Source: Thamnaconus septentrionalis
Taxonomy: Eukaryota > Chordata > Actinopteri > Tetraodontiformes > Monacanthidae
Reading direction: 5' to 3'
Length of the DNA stretch: 64,000 bases
NCBI GenBank assembly: GCA_009823395.1
Contig: CM020502.1
Location: 27,756,444 to 27,820,443 of the forward strand
Shown piece after piece: positions 9,892 through 20,928 of the stretch. Both the position numbers and the translations under genes were made by a program. Each line of letters starts with the position of its first letter. Within the stretch, counting starts at the first letter, position 1. The notes under the pieces were generated by a model. It saw only the letters and a list, made by a program, of their open reading frames with translations, was not told the origin of the DNA and ran no database searches.

Positions 9892-10307
9892 CTCCTGACG
9901 AAACGTGGCGCTCATGTCGGACCTTTCGGCACGCTCGGGGAGGGGAGAAAACTGGGCGGAGCCCACCAAAGTGTTTGCAGCCTCCCACTAAACCAGGGCG
10001 AGGCTTTGGTGCCCCTTTGTGACATCACCGGGGGGGATGATTTCCAGAACTTTGTACACTGCAGCCCCCACAGCACATATAGCTTCTTTCTGACGGGACG
10101 GGGGATCAGACCAGACTGTGGTTAAACGCTCCGGTTGGGGTGTTTCCACGGCGGACGCTCGTCCGTACAGAACACTTTACGAGCCGCGAAAAAAACAAAC
10201 AAAAAAAAACAGAACAGAACCCAAACAAACACATTAGAGCACCGCCGCAAAACATTTACCGAAGGTGCCGCGTGTCGCTGATAAATGGCTGGGGGGGAGG
10301 CAGGCAG

Positions 10308-10312
<5 letters not shown>

Positions 10313-10339
<27 letters not shown>
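10313..10339. repeat. (CA)n microsatellite, left arm of inverted pair
   Basis: A CA run complementary to the GT run at 10481-10515, separated by about 140 bp. Confidence 0.96.
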
Positions 10340-10342
<3 letters not shown>

Positions 10343-10478
10343 GGTCAGAGCGCCCCCCTGAGGGGAGAAAGTATACAAAAAAAAACAGCCAGTCAGCTGC
10401 GGAGCTGCATCAGAGACGTTGACGCTGTGACAGATTGCATAGGCAGCATGTTTCCCCTCGACCCAGAACACATGTTGG

Positions 10479-10480
<2 letters not shown>

Positions 10481-10515
<35 letters not shown>
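10481..10515. repeat. (GT)n microsatellite, right arm of inverted pair
   Basis: A 35-bp GT run facing the CA run upstream. Confidence 0.96.
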
Positions 10516-10516
<1 letters not shown>

Positions 10517-10625
10517 CACGCAGGCGTCAACGTTTTTTTTTTCTCTCTTCATCTTCTCCCTCTGCAAGATCTTCTTTTGCAACACGTTTCCTCCTCGTCT
10601 GTGTCAACAGGAAGTGAGGAATAAG

Positions 10626-10675
10626 AGGGGAGGGGAGGGGAGGGGGGCAGAGGGGGTGAGGCTGGGGGGGTGAGG
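10626..10675 (+). repeat. G-run tract with G-quadruplex potential
   Basis: Repeated GGGGA pentamers followed by runs of five to seven G. Confidence 0.75.
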
Positions 10676-10771
10676 CTGCTCCATGTCGGGGCTGGTCTCT
10701 GTGTGCGAGGAGGTGAAGAGTGCAGCTGTGTTTTTTGAAGGCCGCGTCACGCGATGGAAGCGCCGCTTTGT

Positions 10772-10803
10772 CTTCTTCTTCTGCTTCTTCTTCTTCTTCT
10801 TCT
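10772..10803. repeat. (TTC)n microsatellite
   Basis: About ten TTC triplets with one TGC interruption. Confidence 0.92.
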
Positions 10804-10994
10804 CTTCCCCCACACACCCCCTCCCCCCACCCCCTCCACCGCATGCCCTCAACCAATCGCACGCTCCGTATTCTGTATTGAAGCGTTTTGTCCCGCCCCA
10901 CTTTTCGCTGATACGGAACAGAGTTTGGCTGGAGGAGGTGGGGGTGGGGGTGTGTGGGGGTGAGGCTGACTCCCTCCCACTGCCTCACCCGCCT

Positions 10995-11190
10995 TCGCAG
11001 TCACTTCATCAAATATTGATGGTGCGCGCGGCGTTTCCCTGCGAGCGCCGGCCGACCCCCGAATACAATTACAAGCAATAAACAGCCGTTCTGCTTTAAT
11101 CACGCGCGCAGCGTTTACATGATTAATGCGACGAGCTGCGAAACTCATATCGCCGCTACGAGCCGAGCGCCCGGTCCGCCTTGCCATCTC
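10995..11190. promoter_or_regulatory. Candidate conserved noncoding block
   Basis: A unique CpG-containing stretch with clustered AT cores: AAATATTGATGG, CAATTACAAGCAATAAACAG, CTTTAATCACG and ACATGATTAATGCG. These resemble homeodomain, Forkhead and HNF6-type sites embedded in GC-rich sequence. There is no coding frame. Conservation is not known to me. Confidence 0.3.
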
Positions 11191-11969
11191 GCACACACAA
11201 ACAATTGTGTTGATTTTCTTCCTCTTCCTCCCCCCCCCCCCTCTTCCTTTCCTTATTACCTCTTTTCCTTCCATCGCTCTTTATCGTCGGCTCCAGGATC
11301 CTCCGTGTGGACGGCGCCGGCGTTGCGCTCCGGCCGACCGGAAAAAAAGGCAGCCAAGCTCGCCGGGGTGAATTCAGGACGGGTTTGAAGTCGGCCCAGT
11401 TTCTTTTTGTGTGTGTGTGTTTTCTTCTCATCCGCCAACATCCTCTGCTCTCAGAGAGAGTTGAACAGATTCTCAATTATCTGCTTTTTTTTTTCAGACA
11501 AAAAAAATAAGAACTTCCCTCCCATCATTCTTATCTGCTTCTCGCGTCCTGAAACAGGGCAGAGGTTGGAACGTTACGTTAAGACGGATCGATGTTTTTC
11601 TTTAATTTTTTGTATTTTTTTATTCCAATTCTTTTACGAGAAGTTTCGACCAAAACCGCAATGTGATTGGCTGACAGGACGAGGAAGAGACGCTGGTTTC
11701 CCGGGCCCCTTCTGAAATGCAAATCAGGGAATATTAAAAAAAAAAAAGATCCAATCCGGGTGGCGGTTGGTGGTGGTGGTGGTGGTGGGGAAGGGAGGTG
11801 GAGTCGGTGAAAGCGGGTGGAGTGAGTCGCTCAATCATTAGTGGAATGGCTGATTAAGCCGAATCAGGAAGTCGGAGAACGGCGTGATTGGAGGCGGCCG
11901 GCGGGAGCAGCGAGCGGCGCTCAAGAGGACTCTCCAAGCTGATGGCTCGGCCGATTGCTACTTGACTCG

Positions 11970-11982
11970 CCACCAGGGGGCG
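11970..11982 (+). promoter_or_regulatory. CTCF-type motif
   Basis: CCACCAGGGGGCG matches all positions of the vertebrate CTCF core CCASYAGRKGGCR. The surrounding sequence is unique. Occupancy is inferred, and motif orientation is plus. Confidence 0.55.
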
Positions 11983-12140
11983 TCGGGGGGAGGGCGGAGG
12001 TTGGAAAGGGGTAACACGAGCCGTTACGGGGGCCACCCACGCATCTCCCGAGACTCTCGCCGGCCCGAGTTGACGCTAACGTGTTTTAATGATTGCAAAA
12101 AAAAGAAAAAAGAAACTGAGCTCTTTCTCTCTCTCTCAAG

Positions 12141-12313
12141 CTGCATTTCCATTACAGTCTGCGATTTGCAGGCATTTCCAATGAATGGTGTGAAGCACAT
12201 AAGCCTTAATTCTCGTAAAAACTCATCCTGCGAGATTTACAAGAATTACATTTGCTTTTGTTTGTTTCCGTTTGTTTGCTGTCAAGAATGGTTGTTATAT
12301 TTTTCTCTTTGAT
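12141..12313 (-). mobile_element. Harbinger-like element, copy 2 (fragment)
   Basis: The reverse complement matches 1700-1850: ATCAAAGAGAAAAATATAAC, the CATTCTTGACAGCAAACAAAC block, then CTTCACACCATT. The Myb-like segment stays in frame across this part. The ends are lost and a TC run marks the left side. Confidence 0.65.
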
Positions 12314-12439
12314 TACTTACTTACTTATCTACTTCTCTCTCTCTCACTCCCTCTCAAAAAAAACAAAACAAAAAAACCCTAGCTGGACTGAAGTTGACCG
12401 AACAACCGAAGTCCGGAGAGTTCGGCAAAGATAAGTTTG

Positions 12440-12890
12440 AGTGTACAAATTCATAAAAACTGAGTGCGGATGCTAGCGGCACAGTTTAGCTTGTCTGACT
12501 TGCGTTTGTTTGTGTTATACTTTTAACCCCCCGAAGCAACAGTTTGAGACAACTTTCTTTTTCTTTGCATAAACTTGGTCTTTACCCCTCGAGAAAACAA
12601 CAAGATTATCATTTTTGTCTTGAGCAGTTTAGCAGAAATGCCACGAGTTTAGTAGGAAGATAAAATGTGACTTGACAAAGTTTGTCTGATTTGCTTGAGA
12701 AAAGTGAGTTAGACCTGCACCACAACATTTCAAACTCCCCAGAGAAAACGATCTGCTCGACGACATTTAGCTCAACGTCACAGCGCAGTTCAAGGTTCCT
12801 TATTGTAAGTCAATGTGGACTTGCTGCTCGGCTGTATATGTATAAATATATATTATATATGCTTATTTATGATGGCTGGCTAGTCAAGCA
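12440..12890. other. Unassigned AT-rich unique sequence
   Basis: No gene or repeat is recognised. Open frames are short. Confidence 0.5.
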
Positions 12891-13158
12891 ACCTGCTAGG
12901 AGGTCGACTCCACTCTTTTGTTTTGGCCTCTTCTAAAATGTCCTTTTTTTCCCTGCTTGGCAGAAGCTGCAGGCGTCTTGAATTTTATTTTTTCCATCCG
13001 TTTTAGCACTTGGAACAAAAAGCCGAAGACAGTAAATCGCTGAGATCTCGACCCGCAGTTCAGTCGCCCCGCTGGCTGGCTGACATTTCCAACGGATAAC
13101 TGCGATAAATGACGCACGCTAACTTGTTGCGCGACGCCGACATTCCAGCCTCGCCGCT

Positions 13159-13181
13159 GATGGATGGATGGATGGATGGAC
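13159..13181. repeat. (GATG)n microsatellite
   Basis: Five or six GATG units. Tails of this type end some teleost retroelements, but no body is recognisable beside it. Confidence 0.9.
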
Positions 13182-13313
13182 GGAGGGACGAAGGCGGATT
13201 ATCAGGCTGATTTACTGTCTATTTTTATTTCTCTTTTCTTTAGATAACGTCATGTTTTTTTGTTCTCTCTCTCTAAGAAGGAAAAGTTCAGTTCTTGAAA
13301 CTGGACGGGGAAT

Positions 13314-13370
13314 CTGTGTTCCATCTCAAAGAGCCAAACACCCAGTTTGAAACCAGTCCACCAACTCCTC
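13314..13370 (+). repeat. Short direct repeat, copy 1
   Basis: The phrase GTGTTCCATCT followed by CCAAACA-CCA-TTTGAAAC recurs at 14140-14198. Both copies are followed by C/T-rich sequence. Confidence 0.5.
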
Positions 13371-14139
13371 CACTACCTCCTCCTCCACCTCCTCCGTCCA
13401 AATCGTTCCACCCTCAAAATTCTCAATGTCTTTATCTTCTGGACGTTTCACCCCTTCACTTCTCTTCCTGCACTCATCCAAATCTGCTGCTGTCTTTTTT
13501 TTGTTGCTGGCAGAGGAAAAACGTTAGCGCTTGGACGGTCCTGCATCCTGTAACAGGATCGCCCACTTCGTCATCTCCACTGGCTGTTCCAACGCCGGTG
13601 GAAGGTGACCAAATATTCCCTCTGGAATTGCTGCCAATTGCTTATTTCTATGATTTATTTATTTATTTTTTCACAGATTTAAATTAGTCTTGATTTGATT
13701 GTGATATTTAAAAGAAATGTTAAAAATAAAACAAATGTTAAAAAAAAAGACAATGGATGGTTGGATGGATGTTCAAACTTTTAGTTCAACAGAGTGTGAA
13801 ATTGGGTGCTGTGACCCCTGGTGGCAAAGCCAGGTTACTACAACTGGACCTGATGTGTTTTTCCAAGTTGACTTTCCACTTATCTCTCTCCACATTGCAG
13901 TTAGCCGACCTGCTAGCATTAGATTCAGCGCTAATGTAGTTGGGAGGATGCTGGGAAAGTGTGACTTTCATTCTTCAAAATTTGTTTATTGCATTTTTTT
14001 CAGTTTTTTCTCGCTGTGTCCCCTGGCAAAGTTATCTAAGCAGGTTCCTCCTCCTCTTCCTCTTTCTCCTAATTTTTTCCTCCATCCTTTCATCCTTTGC
14101 TGTCCGTTTTCATCTCAGAGTTTTGGGGGGCAGAGGGAA

Positions 14140-14198
14140 CCGTGTTCCATCTAAACTGCCAAACATCCACTTTGAAACACGTCCACCTCCTTCTCTCC
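14140..14198 (+). repeat. Short direct repeat, copy 2
   Basis: The partner of 13314-13370, 826 bp downstream. The flanks are too diverged to tell a tandem duplication from two old element copies. Confidence 0.5.
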
Positions 14199-14199
14199 A

Positions 14200-15080
14200 T
14201 CCAAAAAACATCTTCATCTCTTCCGTCTTCACCCCTCTGCTGCTTCATTCATTCATTTTTTATCCTTATTTTTTTTCTTCTTATCCGGATGATTTTCTCT
14301 CCTCTGACTCGTCAGGCGTGGAACATTTCCTGCTCCCTTTCTTAGTTTTGGCCCAAACATCCGTAAACAAACGTGCTCTTTGCTGGACCTTCCTGCCAAA
14401 CTCCACACTTGGTGCTCAATAAAAGACTAAACAAACAAACAATACAATCATCAAGAGTCGGTCGGGTCCGATGTGTTGCTGGAAAATGTTTCCTGGTCCA
14501 ATAATAAAAGAACCGTTTCCGTCCAAAAATACTTTTTATTTTCTGTTCCAACGGTATTCGTGTGACTGTGAGTTTCTCTGATCTGGAGGCGTCGGTTGCC
14601 GTGACGACGGCTACACCAAGACGTTCAAAATCCCTCGTTCGGGTCTATTTATAACCACGCCCAGTCTCCTGGTGCTGGGGGAGGGGGAACTGTAGCAGTA
14701 CAAGGTGCCGCCCAGAATCGCACGAATAGCTGATAGCGTCATTCATTCAGGTGAAGTGGGCGGGGCCACAACCCCATCCAACACCCGATCCAACATTCTA
14801 TTCAAGAGGGACTCCACCAATCAAACCCCACACATCCCAACCCTCCCTCCCCTCCCACCGACACCACCACCACCCTCCACGAACTAACGAGACAAACAAA
14901 TGTGGCAAACGTTTTGCAAATTTTTTTATTTCCATTTTTCTTTAACAGGGGTTTAAAAAAAAAAACTACAAAGCAAACAAAAACGAGGCAATCACTTTTG
15001 ATTGACTGCGATTCCCGCTAAGAGCTCCTTCTCACCGGGTTAGTTATCTCCGGCAAAGCTGCCGTTGTGGCTATAAAGGG
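14200..15080. other. Unassigned unique sequence
   Basis: No gene recognised. It has T-rich stretches near 14250-14290, AT-rich patches near 14410-14540, a C-rich patch near 14820-14880 and a poly-A patch near 14957. Confidence 0.5.
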
Positions 15081-15083
15081 ACG

Positions 15084-15104
15084 ACACACACACTCAAACA
15101 CACA

Positions 15105-15154
<50 letters not shown>

Positions 15155-15197
15155 ACTCGTGGTGACACACACACAAACGCACACACGCACACACACG
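15084..15197. repeat. Long interrupted CA array
   Basis: CA repeats with a pure core at about 15110-15150, then ACAC and CGCA variants to 15197. Confidence 0.95.
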
Positions 15198-15321
15198 ACG
15201 ACAAACAAAAGAGCGGTGGTCCCATTCAGCCTTTATTAGGTTGGCGCAAAAAATAGATGGCGCAACCTCGGCGTCCCAAAGACAAGCAATCAAGTGGGTA
15301 AACACACATGTGCACACATAG

Positions 15322-15354
15322 CACGCGCGCGCGCGCACACACACACACACACAC
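15322..15354. repeat. (CG)n-(CA)n tract (Z-DNA candidate)
   Basis: About seven CG steps run directly into a CA array. Strict purine-pyrimidine alternation makes it the strongest Z-DNA candidate here. Confidence 0.92.
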
Positions 15355-15923
15355 AAAGTCAAGCTTGCAAATATGTGCACGGTGGCGGCTACAAGTGGCT
15401 GTTTGTCCTTGTCCGTCTCGTCTCGTCTCTAATCTTCCGTTAAGGCCGCAGCGGCTCTGCAGGCTGTGTTTACCCCGGCGGATATGAAGAGAGCGCGACG
15501 ATTTTTTAGTTTCAATATTTTTTTTTGTACATCCCTTCCTCTCCCACTCCCCCATCATCCTCCCCCATCATCCTCCCCTCACCCTCCCATCATTTTTTTT
15601 CCTCCGCTAAACCAACGCCTTGTTTGTTTGAAGTGCTAATTTTGTTGTTCTGCCTTTATCTGCTGATCAGAGGAGCCTCTCACTTCACACCTCTGCAGGG
15701 ACGCCCACTATCCCGGGTGACAGCTTTTTCTGATTTTCCTCTGTCCCATTTTTTTTTTGTTATTACTATTATTAGAATACAAAATAACACTGCCGCCGCC
15801 CCCTTTTGTGTTCTGCAACACAAAACTGAATCCAAAGCTGAGGTGGCTCCATCTCAGTCGTCCACAACATGTTTGGAAGAAGCAGAATTCTAAGTTGCAC
15901 AACTCGTGTTCCGTGTCTGAACG

Positions 15924-16406
15924 ATGGCTGGACGGAGCAGGACGCCACCATCAGAGGTTTCAAAGACGAAGTCCGAACACGTAGGGCAGGTCTTGAAACG
16001 ATACCTGAGGTTGCTAAACTGGACAGAGTTGTCCACAACAGGTGTCCGTGTCTGGAATGCTAACGTTCCTGGACAAGTGACACCAAACTGTTGGTTCAAT
16101 ACCAACAGAACCTCAGAAAGGGACTTTACTGTAGTGCTGAGTGCAGCTACAGTCCCAGCAGCGTGGCTGAAAAGGACAGTACCAAACAATTGGACTCCTG
16201 ATGGGGGCACTGTGACCTTGGAAGGGGCAGCTGAGCTCCGGTGGAATTTGGAAGGTCGGCAAGAACAGAAACCCAAGTGCCGGAAGTGTCACAGGGGCAA
16301 TCGCCAGTTTTGCACCTTTAACCCAAATAAATTTGAGCTGCGCTGTGAAGATCCGGGTGGGAAAAACATCCACGACTGTGTCGAAATGGAAAGAAAAACT
16401 ACATGA
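15924..16406 (+). other. Unassigned 160-codon open frame, probably not a gene
   Basis: A plus-strand frame from ATG 15924 to the stop at 16404-16406. The C-terminal part holds four cysteines (KCRKC...FC...RC). An equally long frame of 128 codons lies on the minus strand at 15890-16276, so coding direction is undecided. The DNA is less repetitive than its surroundings and contains near-repeats such as TTGTCCACAACA beside CGTCCACAACATG and two GTGTCTG phrases. I recognise no domain, no promoter and no splice context. It may be an exon-like fragment or an old transposon. Confidence 0.2.
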
Positions 16407-16419
16407 CACGCCAATTGAA

Positions 16420-17079
16420 GCCTGCAGAGAGAGAAAAAAAGAAAGAGCTTCAGAGACATCTCTCTCTCTCTCTTTTACTCTTAGACCATCTTTCTTCTGC
16501 TTTGGCTAAAACTGGAGCCGTTTGTTGACATTTAAAACTCTTTTGATGCTATTTTGGAGAACTTCAAAGAAGCGCCGCTGACGTGCTGATCCTCGGCGGA
16601 GAAGGATTTAAGTGCGCCCGCATTGTCGTCAAAACACCGCCGGCTCGTGGCAGGATGTGGATCTTTGCTGCGTGTGTTCGCGGCAGCTTCCGCCGGGCGT
16701 CAGCATCTGTTCAGCTGCCGAGTCGCAGCTGCCAAAAAACAACACCTTGGAAGTGAGGGGGGCGTCAAAAATCATAAGCGCGAGTCAGCCAGAGAAGCAC
16801 GCAAGTCAGGTGACCCAGAAACAGCAGGAGGGAGCGAAGGGAGCGAGGGAGTAATGATATTTATAGATGGGGTGTGAGAAGACGGCGCTGGTGGGAACTA
16901 AAAGAGTCGATTTTGCAGGTATTTGGCGTGTCAATATCTTACTCTGCTTGAATCCCAAATAATTCCTCTCTGCTGGTTCCTGGCTCTGCAAGAGGTGTTT
17001 TCAAGCGCACATTTTCAAGATGGATGCAAAAAGTTACAAACAGAATTTGGATATTAAAGGTGGGTTTTCACTGGCCAAG
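16420..17079. other. Unassigned unique sequence
   Basis: No gene recognised. It has a short TC run near 16460 and otherwise balanced composition. Confidence 0.5.
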
Positions 17080-17391
17080 TTCAGTATGCTATGGCTCGGG
17101 TCAGCACACTTTCATTGGGCTTGCCATTATGGTACACTATACTAGACCAGGACATACATAATGTGCCACACCAGACTGTACTGTACCACAACGTACCAGA
17201 CCAGGACATACCATACCAGAATAGACTATATTGTACCGTACGAGACCAGGACATACAGTTAGGACATATCGTAACAGACCATATTGTTCCAGACTAGACA
17301 GTACCGTACCGTACCAGAATGGGACATAGTGTAACAGACCAGGACATACCATACCAGAATAGACCATCGTACCTGGTACGACCCGGCTCGT
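17080..17391. repeat. Degenerate GTACCAGACCAGGACATACC minisatellite, left part
   Basis: Imperfect tandem units of roughly 20 to 40 bp built from ACCAGACCAGGACATACC and GTACCAGA. It continues at 18016-18270 with the same units, so the intervening 624 bp were inserted into it. The 5' margin (GGTTTTCACTGGCCAAG) resembles the end of a teleost MITE in which GTACC-type units expanded; that link is from memory. Confidence 0.8.
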
Positions 17392-18015
17392 TGTTGTAAA
17401 AGGAATTGTAACAAAAAACTCTACAGAGAAGGTGTTGGGTGAAATAACAATGAGATTTGCTTTATTATCCTTTAACAAACCGACAGTAGGCAAGGCAGAA
17501 CTACAACTAAAAGAGACCACTTGGTGCTGTTAAATCAATAAAGAAATATAACCAAAAGAGACTCTTTAAAAAACAAGAGCTGTCTAGTCGGAACTAAAAA
17601 TGCTCCAAAACGGGACACAAAAAGCCTTGCTAAAAATCTATAAACCGAAGATACAAAAACAGCACCCCTAAAACCGAAAACTTCTAAAATAAATATTTCT
17701 CTGAAAACTCAAAAACCGATGGCAAAATAAATCTGGCCCTTGGCCGAAAAAGGTAGTCTGTCTGCTTACAATAACGTTACGGATCGAGTGCACAGAATTT
17801 CGAGGCGTACTGTCAAACGGTAGTTCAGTCGCTCCGAAGAGAAGAGAGGTGGCTGCCTAAATACAGGGCTGTCCTGTGATTGGTCGCTTGCGACTGGGTG
17901 AGCAGCAGACGGCAGGCGGGGTCGAGGGAATGGTGATGGCACACCTGTATTTGTATAACTCAAAGCACAGAGAGTGACACAGAGGGAGGAGTCGAGACAG
18001 CCGGTGGCCGTAACA
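17392..18015 (-). mobile_element. Solo LTR, probably Ty3/gypsy-type
   Basis: Read on the minus strand, the 624-bp unit begins TGTTACGGCCACCGG and ends TTTTACAACA, giving the TG...CA ends of an LTR. AATAAAG lies near the 3' end as a candidate polyadenylation signal. No internal gag or pol sequence is present, so it is a solo LTR left by recombination. It sits inside the GTACCAGACC minisatellite, which resumes with the same units on the other side. I see no clean 4-6 bp target duplication; GTAC occurs near both sides but not flush. The gypsy assignment is by terminal resemblance. Confidence 0.65.
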
Positions 18016-18270
18016 GTACCGTACTAGAACAGGACATACTGTACCAGACCCGACCTTCCGTACCATACCAGACCAGGACATACCGTACCAGACTAGACCA
18101 TACTGTACTGTACTGTACCAGACCAGGACATACCATACCAGACCAGACCAGGACATACCGTACCAGACTAGACCATACTGTATTGTACCAGACCAGGACA
18201 TACTGTCCCAGGCTAAAATGTACCAGACCAGGACATACCGTACCAGACCAGACCAGGACATATCGAGCTG
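18016..18270. repeat. Degenerate GTACCAGACCAGGACATACC minisatellite, right part
   Basis: A continuation of the array split by the solo LTR. Units here are more regular, for example GACCAGGACATACCGTACCA. Confidence 0.82.
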
Positions 18271-18358
18271 GACCATGACAGCTTCTGTCCTCTAGGTTAC
18301 TTCTAGAAAACCGTCCGCCACGACAAACCTCTGCTTCTCCTTCTCCTCCGCGTCCACT

Positions 18359-18362
<4 letters not shown>

Positions 18363-18403
<41 letters not shown>

Positions 18404-18418
18404 CACACACAAACACAC
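18363..18418. repeat. (CA)n microsatellite
   Basis: About 20 pure CA units, then ACACAAACAC variants. Confidence 0.96.
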
Positions 18419-18895
18419 TCAATCATCCACTCCTACAACATCCACCTCCGCGTTGACTTGTTGGCTGTCTGGCTGCGGCTGGGGTAGTTTAAACACATCA
18501 CATGTCCTGGCTAAGAGAATAAAAACATTTCTCAGAGAAATAATTAGTTTTTTTCTCTCTCGTTTTCTTTCCTGTGGTGGCGACATCTGCTGCTGTTCCA
18601 GAGACCGAGGACCAGCGTGAGCCTCTGATGGCCCAATCAAAGGTCTTGGACCAGACATGCTCCTGCTGGCACCTCGTTTACACTCGCCTCCTTTCAAGTC
18701 GGACCCCCGGCCGATGGTGGCAGCAGTGGTGGCAGACGCTTTTCAGAGGCCGAGGCTAAACGACTAATAAAAGTCGACCCAAAACAAACCATGTGACCAC
18801 CGCCTCGCGTGTCTGACATGAAACGAGTCGGAATGTAAATGAGACGCCAGCGGGGCGACGCGTTCTGGTTCAGGTCATTAGCGGCATCTCGCCTC

Positions 18896-18935
18896 TTCTT
18901 CCTCCTCCTCCTCCTCCTCCTCCACCTCTGCCTCC
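18896..18935. repeat. (TCC)n microsatellite
   Basis: About ten TCC triplets, followed by more loosely C/T-rich sequence. Confidence 0.9.
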
Positions 18936-19090
18936 ACCGCCCCCACCTCCACCACGCCGCCCGCCACCAGCCTCCGCGTGAAAAAGTGCCGGCCGGCGGA
19001 TGCTGCCGAGCCTGCTGACACGCTGTTCCGTCGCTCAGACTTACACTGTCACCTGCCTCATTAGTGCTGAACTGGTGGAGACAAGCACCT

Positions 19091-19152
19091 GTGCACGCGC
19101 GCACGCACGCACACACACACGCACGCACAACCTCTCTATCACACACACACAG
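19091..19152. repeat. CA/GCAC alternating tract
   Basis: GCACGCGCGCACGCAC passes into CA repeats, interrupted by AACCTCTCTATC. The first half is Z-DNA prone. Confidence 0.88.
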
Positions 19153-19255
19153 GCCGAGTGTGAGCGCGATGTCAGCCTTCGTGTGGGCTTTGTCATGAAC
19201 CTCCTCCGCCAATGAGGAGTAAAATAAGGAGGGAAGAGCGTGTTCCAGGTCACTG

Positions 19256-19256
<1 letters not shown>

Positions 19257-19302
<46 letters not shown>
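19257..19302. repeat. (GT)n-(GC)n microsatellite
   Basis: About 21 GT units end in GCGCGC. Confidence 0.95.
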
Positions 19303-19304
<2 letters not shown>

Positions 19305-20285
19305 GCACAAAGAGGACTGACTGTCTGGGTGTGACAGAGGGTTGTGATTGTGCTGCTGCTGTCTGACAGCGGTGACTTATGGCCGGACCGCTGTCTGTTA
19401 AAAGACCTCGGGCCTCGGGAGCAGGATGCTACAGGAGGCTGCAGGTTCAAAGTCCAGCCTGCATTTTTTTCTTTTTCTTTTTTTTAACAGGAAACAGGCC
19501 CAGCTAAAAAAAAAAGAAAAAAAAAAGCGGCCAACCTTGACATGGACAACGCGGCGATGCTGGGAGGGTGTTGTGGGGGCGGTAGAGGGGGTGCGTGAGT
19601 TTGAACTGGGACTGACCCAGAGTCCTGACAGTCGAACCAGTTGGCAAAACTGCTAATTTAAAAAAATTAAGGTGCTCTTTAAGGTGAGAACGAAGCAGAA
19701 AAAACAAAAAAGAAAAACTCTCCCCTGGTCCCCGATTCAAGGTTTTAACGTGGATGCGCCGTTTGCTTGAACAGGAGCCAATCATCGAGCAGAGGAAAAC
19801 CCTTAGTGGCTTCACCTCTATGACAGCTAGCTGCAACTTCCTGTTTCCTGCTGTCGCTCATGCCTGGGCTGTGGCTCCGCCCTCCTCCTCAGAGGAACGT
19901 CGAGCTGGATTTGGTCACATTCTGACCGCACGAAAGCCGTTCAGACCGGAGCTTTTCAAGACGGATCAAGGGTTCGAGCAGAGTAGAAAGGAGAAAAAAT
20001 AAAAAAAACAAAAAACCAAAAAAGCTACAAGACACAGACGTTCACGCTGACACGAGCAACTCAGCAAGTTAGCATGTGAGCATAGGGGTGCTAAACAGAC
20101 TGCAGGTGGTGTAGCTCGGCAGCAATCGTTCGTTTTTAAAACCTCATCCGCTGGACGTCACATTGCAACAGTGGCAGCAGGCGTACACGCACGCACAGAG
20201 AGACCTTTTCGAATGTGAAAACAAGCGCTCATTTGCACACCAGCTCTTACACCACCGTCATTGTCAAGGCTGTACCAAGTCTGAT

Positions 20286-20309
20286 TGAGAGAGAGAGGGA
20301 AGGGAGAGA

Positions 20310-20344
<35 letters not shown>

Positions 20345-20359
20345 TGTGTGTGTGTGTGG
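20286..20359. repeat. Compound (GA)n-(GT)n microsatellite
   Basis: A GA array with a few GGGA interruptions switches directly to GT. Confidence 0.95.
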
Positions 20360-20398
20360 GGGGTGGTCACAGCAAAACAACATGCCGGTGCTAGTGAA

Positions 20399-20440
20399 TG
20401 TGTGTGTGTGTGTGTGCATGTGTTTGTGTGTGTGTGTTTG
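20399..20440. repeat. Interrupted GT microsatellite
   Basis: GT runs broken by CA and TT. It directly precedes duplicated unit copy 1. Confidence 0.92.
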
Positions 20441-20441
20441 A

Positions 20442-20640
20442 GTGTGAACTGCTGCACAGCTCGGCCCGCCCGAGCGCCCCCTGGAGGAACCGGAAAGGGA
20501 TCACAAAAAAAAAAAAAGTCCAGCGTGTTCTCCTCCGATGCGACCGTCGGCTGGGAAAATTCAAAGCATCCGACCTCGGCGGCGAACCGACAGATCTGAA
20601 GATTAACAACAATAAAAAAAAAAAAAAACTAGCGGCGGAG
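20442..20640 (+). repeat. About 200-bp direct duplication, copy 1
   Basis: This matches 22781-22990. The shared order is GCTGCACAGCTCGGCC, GCGCCCCC-GGAGGAA-CGG, GTGTTCTCCTCCGAT, TTCAAAGCATCCGACCTCGG and CGAACCGACAGATCTGAAGA. It ends near AACAATAAAAA, an AATAAA-containing A-rich 3' end that hints at a retroposed or SINE-like unit. There is no persuasive A/B box and no coding frame. A local segmental duplication is the alternative. Confidence 0.75.
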
Positions 20641-20729
20641 CGGAGGTGTGTGTGGGCGAAGTGACAGGTGGACGCAATGTACCCTTCACCCGGGAGTAAG
20701 AGTGCTCCTGACTGGAGAGCCGAGGAGGG

Positions 20730-20733
<4 letters not shown>

Positions 20734-20761
<28 letters not shown>
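20734..20761. repeat. (CA)n microsatellite
   Basis: A pure CA run of 28 bp. Confidence 0.96.
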
Positions 20762-20764
<3 letters not shown>

Positions 20765-20884
20765 TTTGTGTTACATCTGGTCTAGTTAAGAGAAACAAAC
20801 AAACGTTCCTCCATTGCTTCCTCAGCACATCACGCTCTGTACTTCACCTCATTATGTTTCCAACCTCAAGTCACTCAGTTTTCA

Positions 20885-20887
<3 letters not shown>

Positions 20888-20925
<38 letters not shown>
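20888..20925. repeat. (TA)n microsatellite
   Basis: Nineteen TA units, self-complementary and cruciform-prone. Confidence 0.96.

Positions 20926-20928
<3 letters not shown>

Noticed and set aside
8829..10022. Long frames on both strands, up to 257 codons
   Set aside because: They are generated by the purine tract and CA/CT arrays; Gly/Arg, Ser/Pro and Thr-His strings only.
17080..18270. CRISPR-like repeat-spacer pattern
   Set aside because: The repeats vary in length and sequence with no unique fixed-length spacers, and the genome is vertebrate.
18694..19308. 204-codon minus frame
   Set aside because: It includes CA, TCC and GT microsatellite translation; no family resemblance.
20465..20485. 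CTCF-like CCTCCAGGGGGCG in duplicated unit copy 1
   Set aside because: One core mismatch (T at the third position), and the partner copy has lost the match; not convincing.
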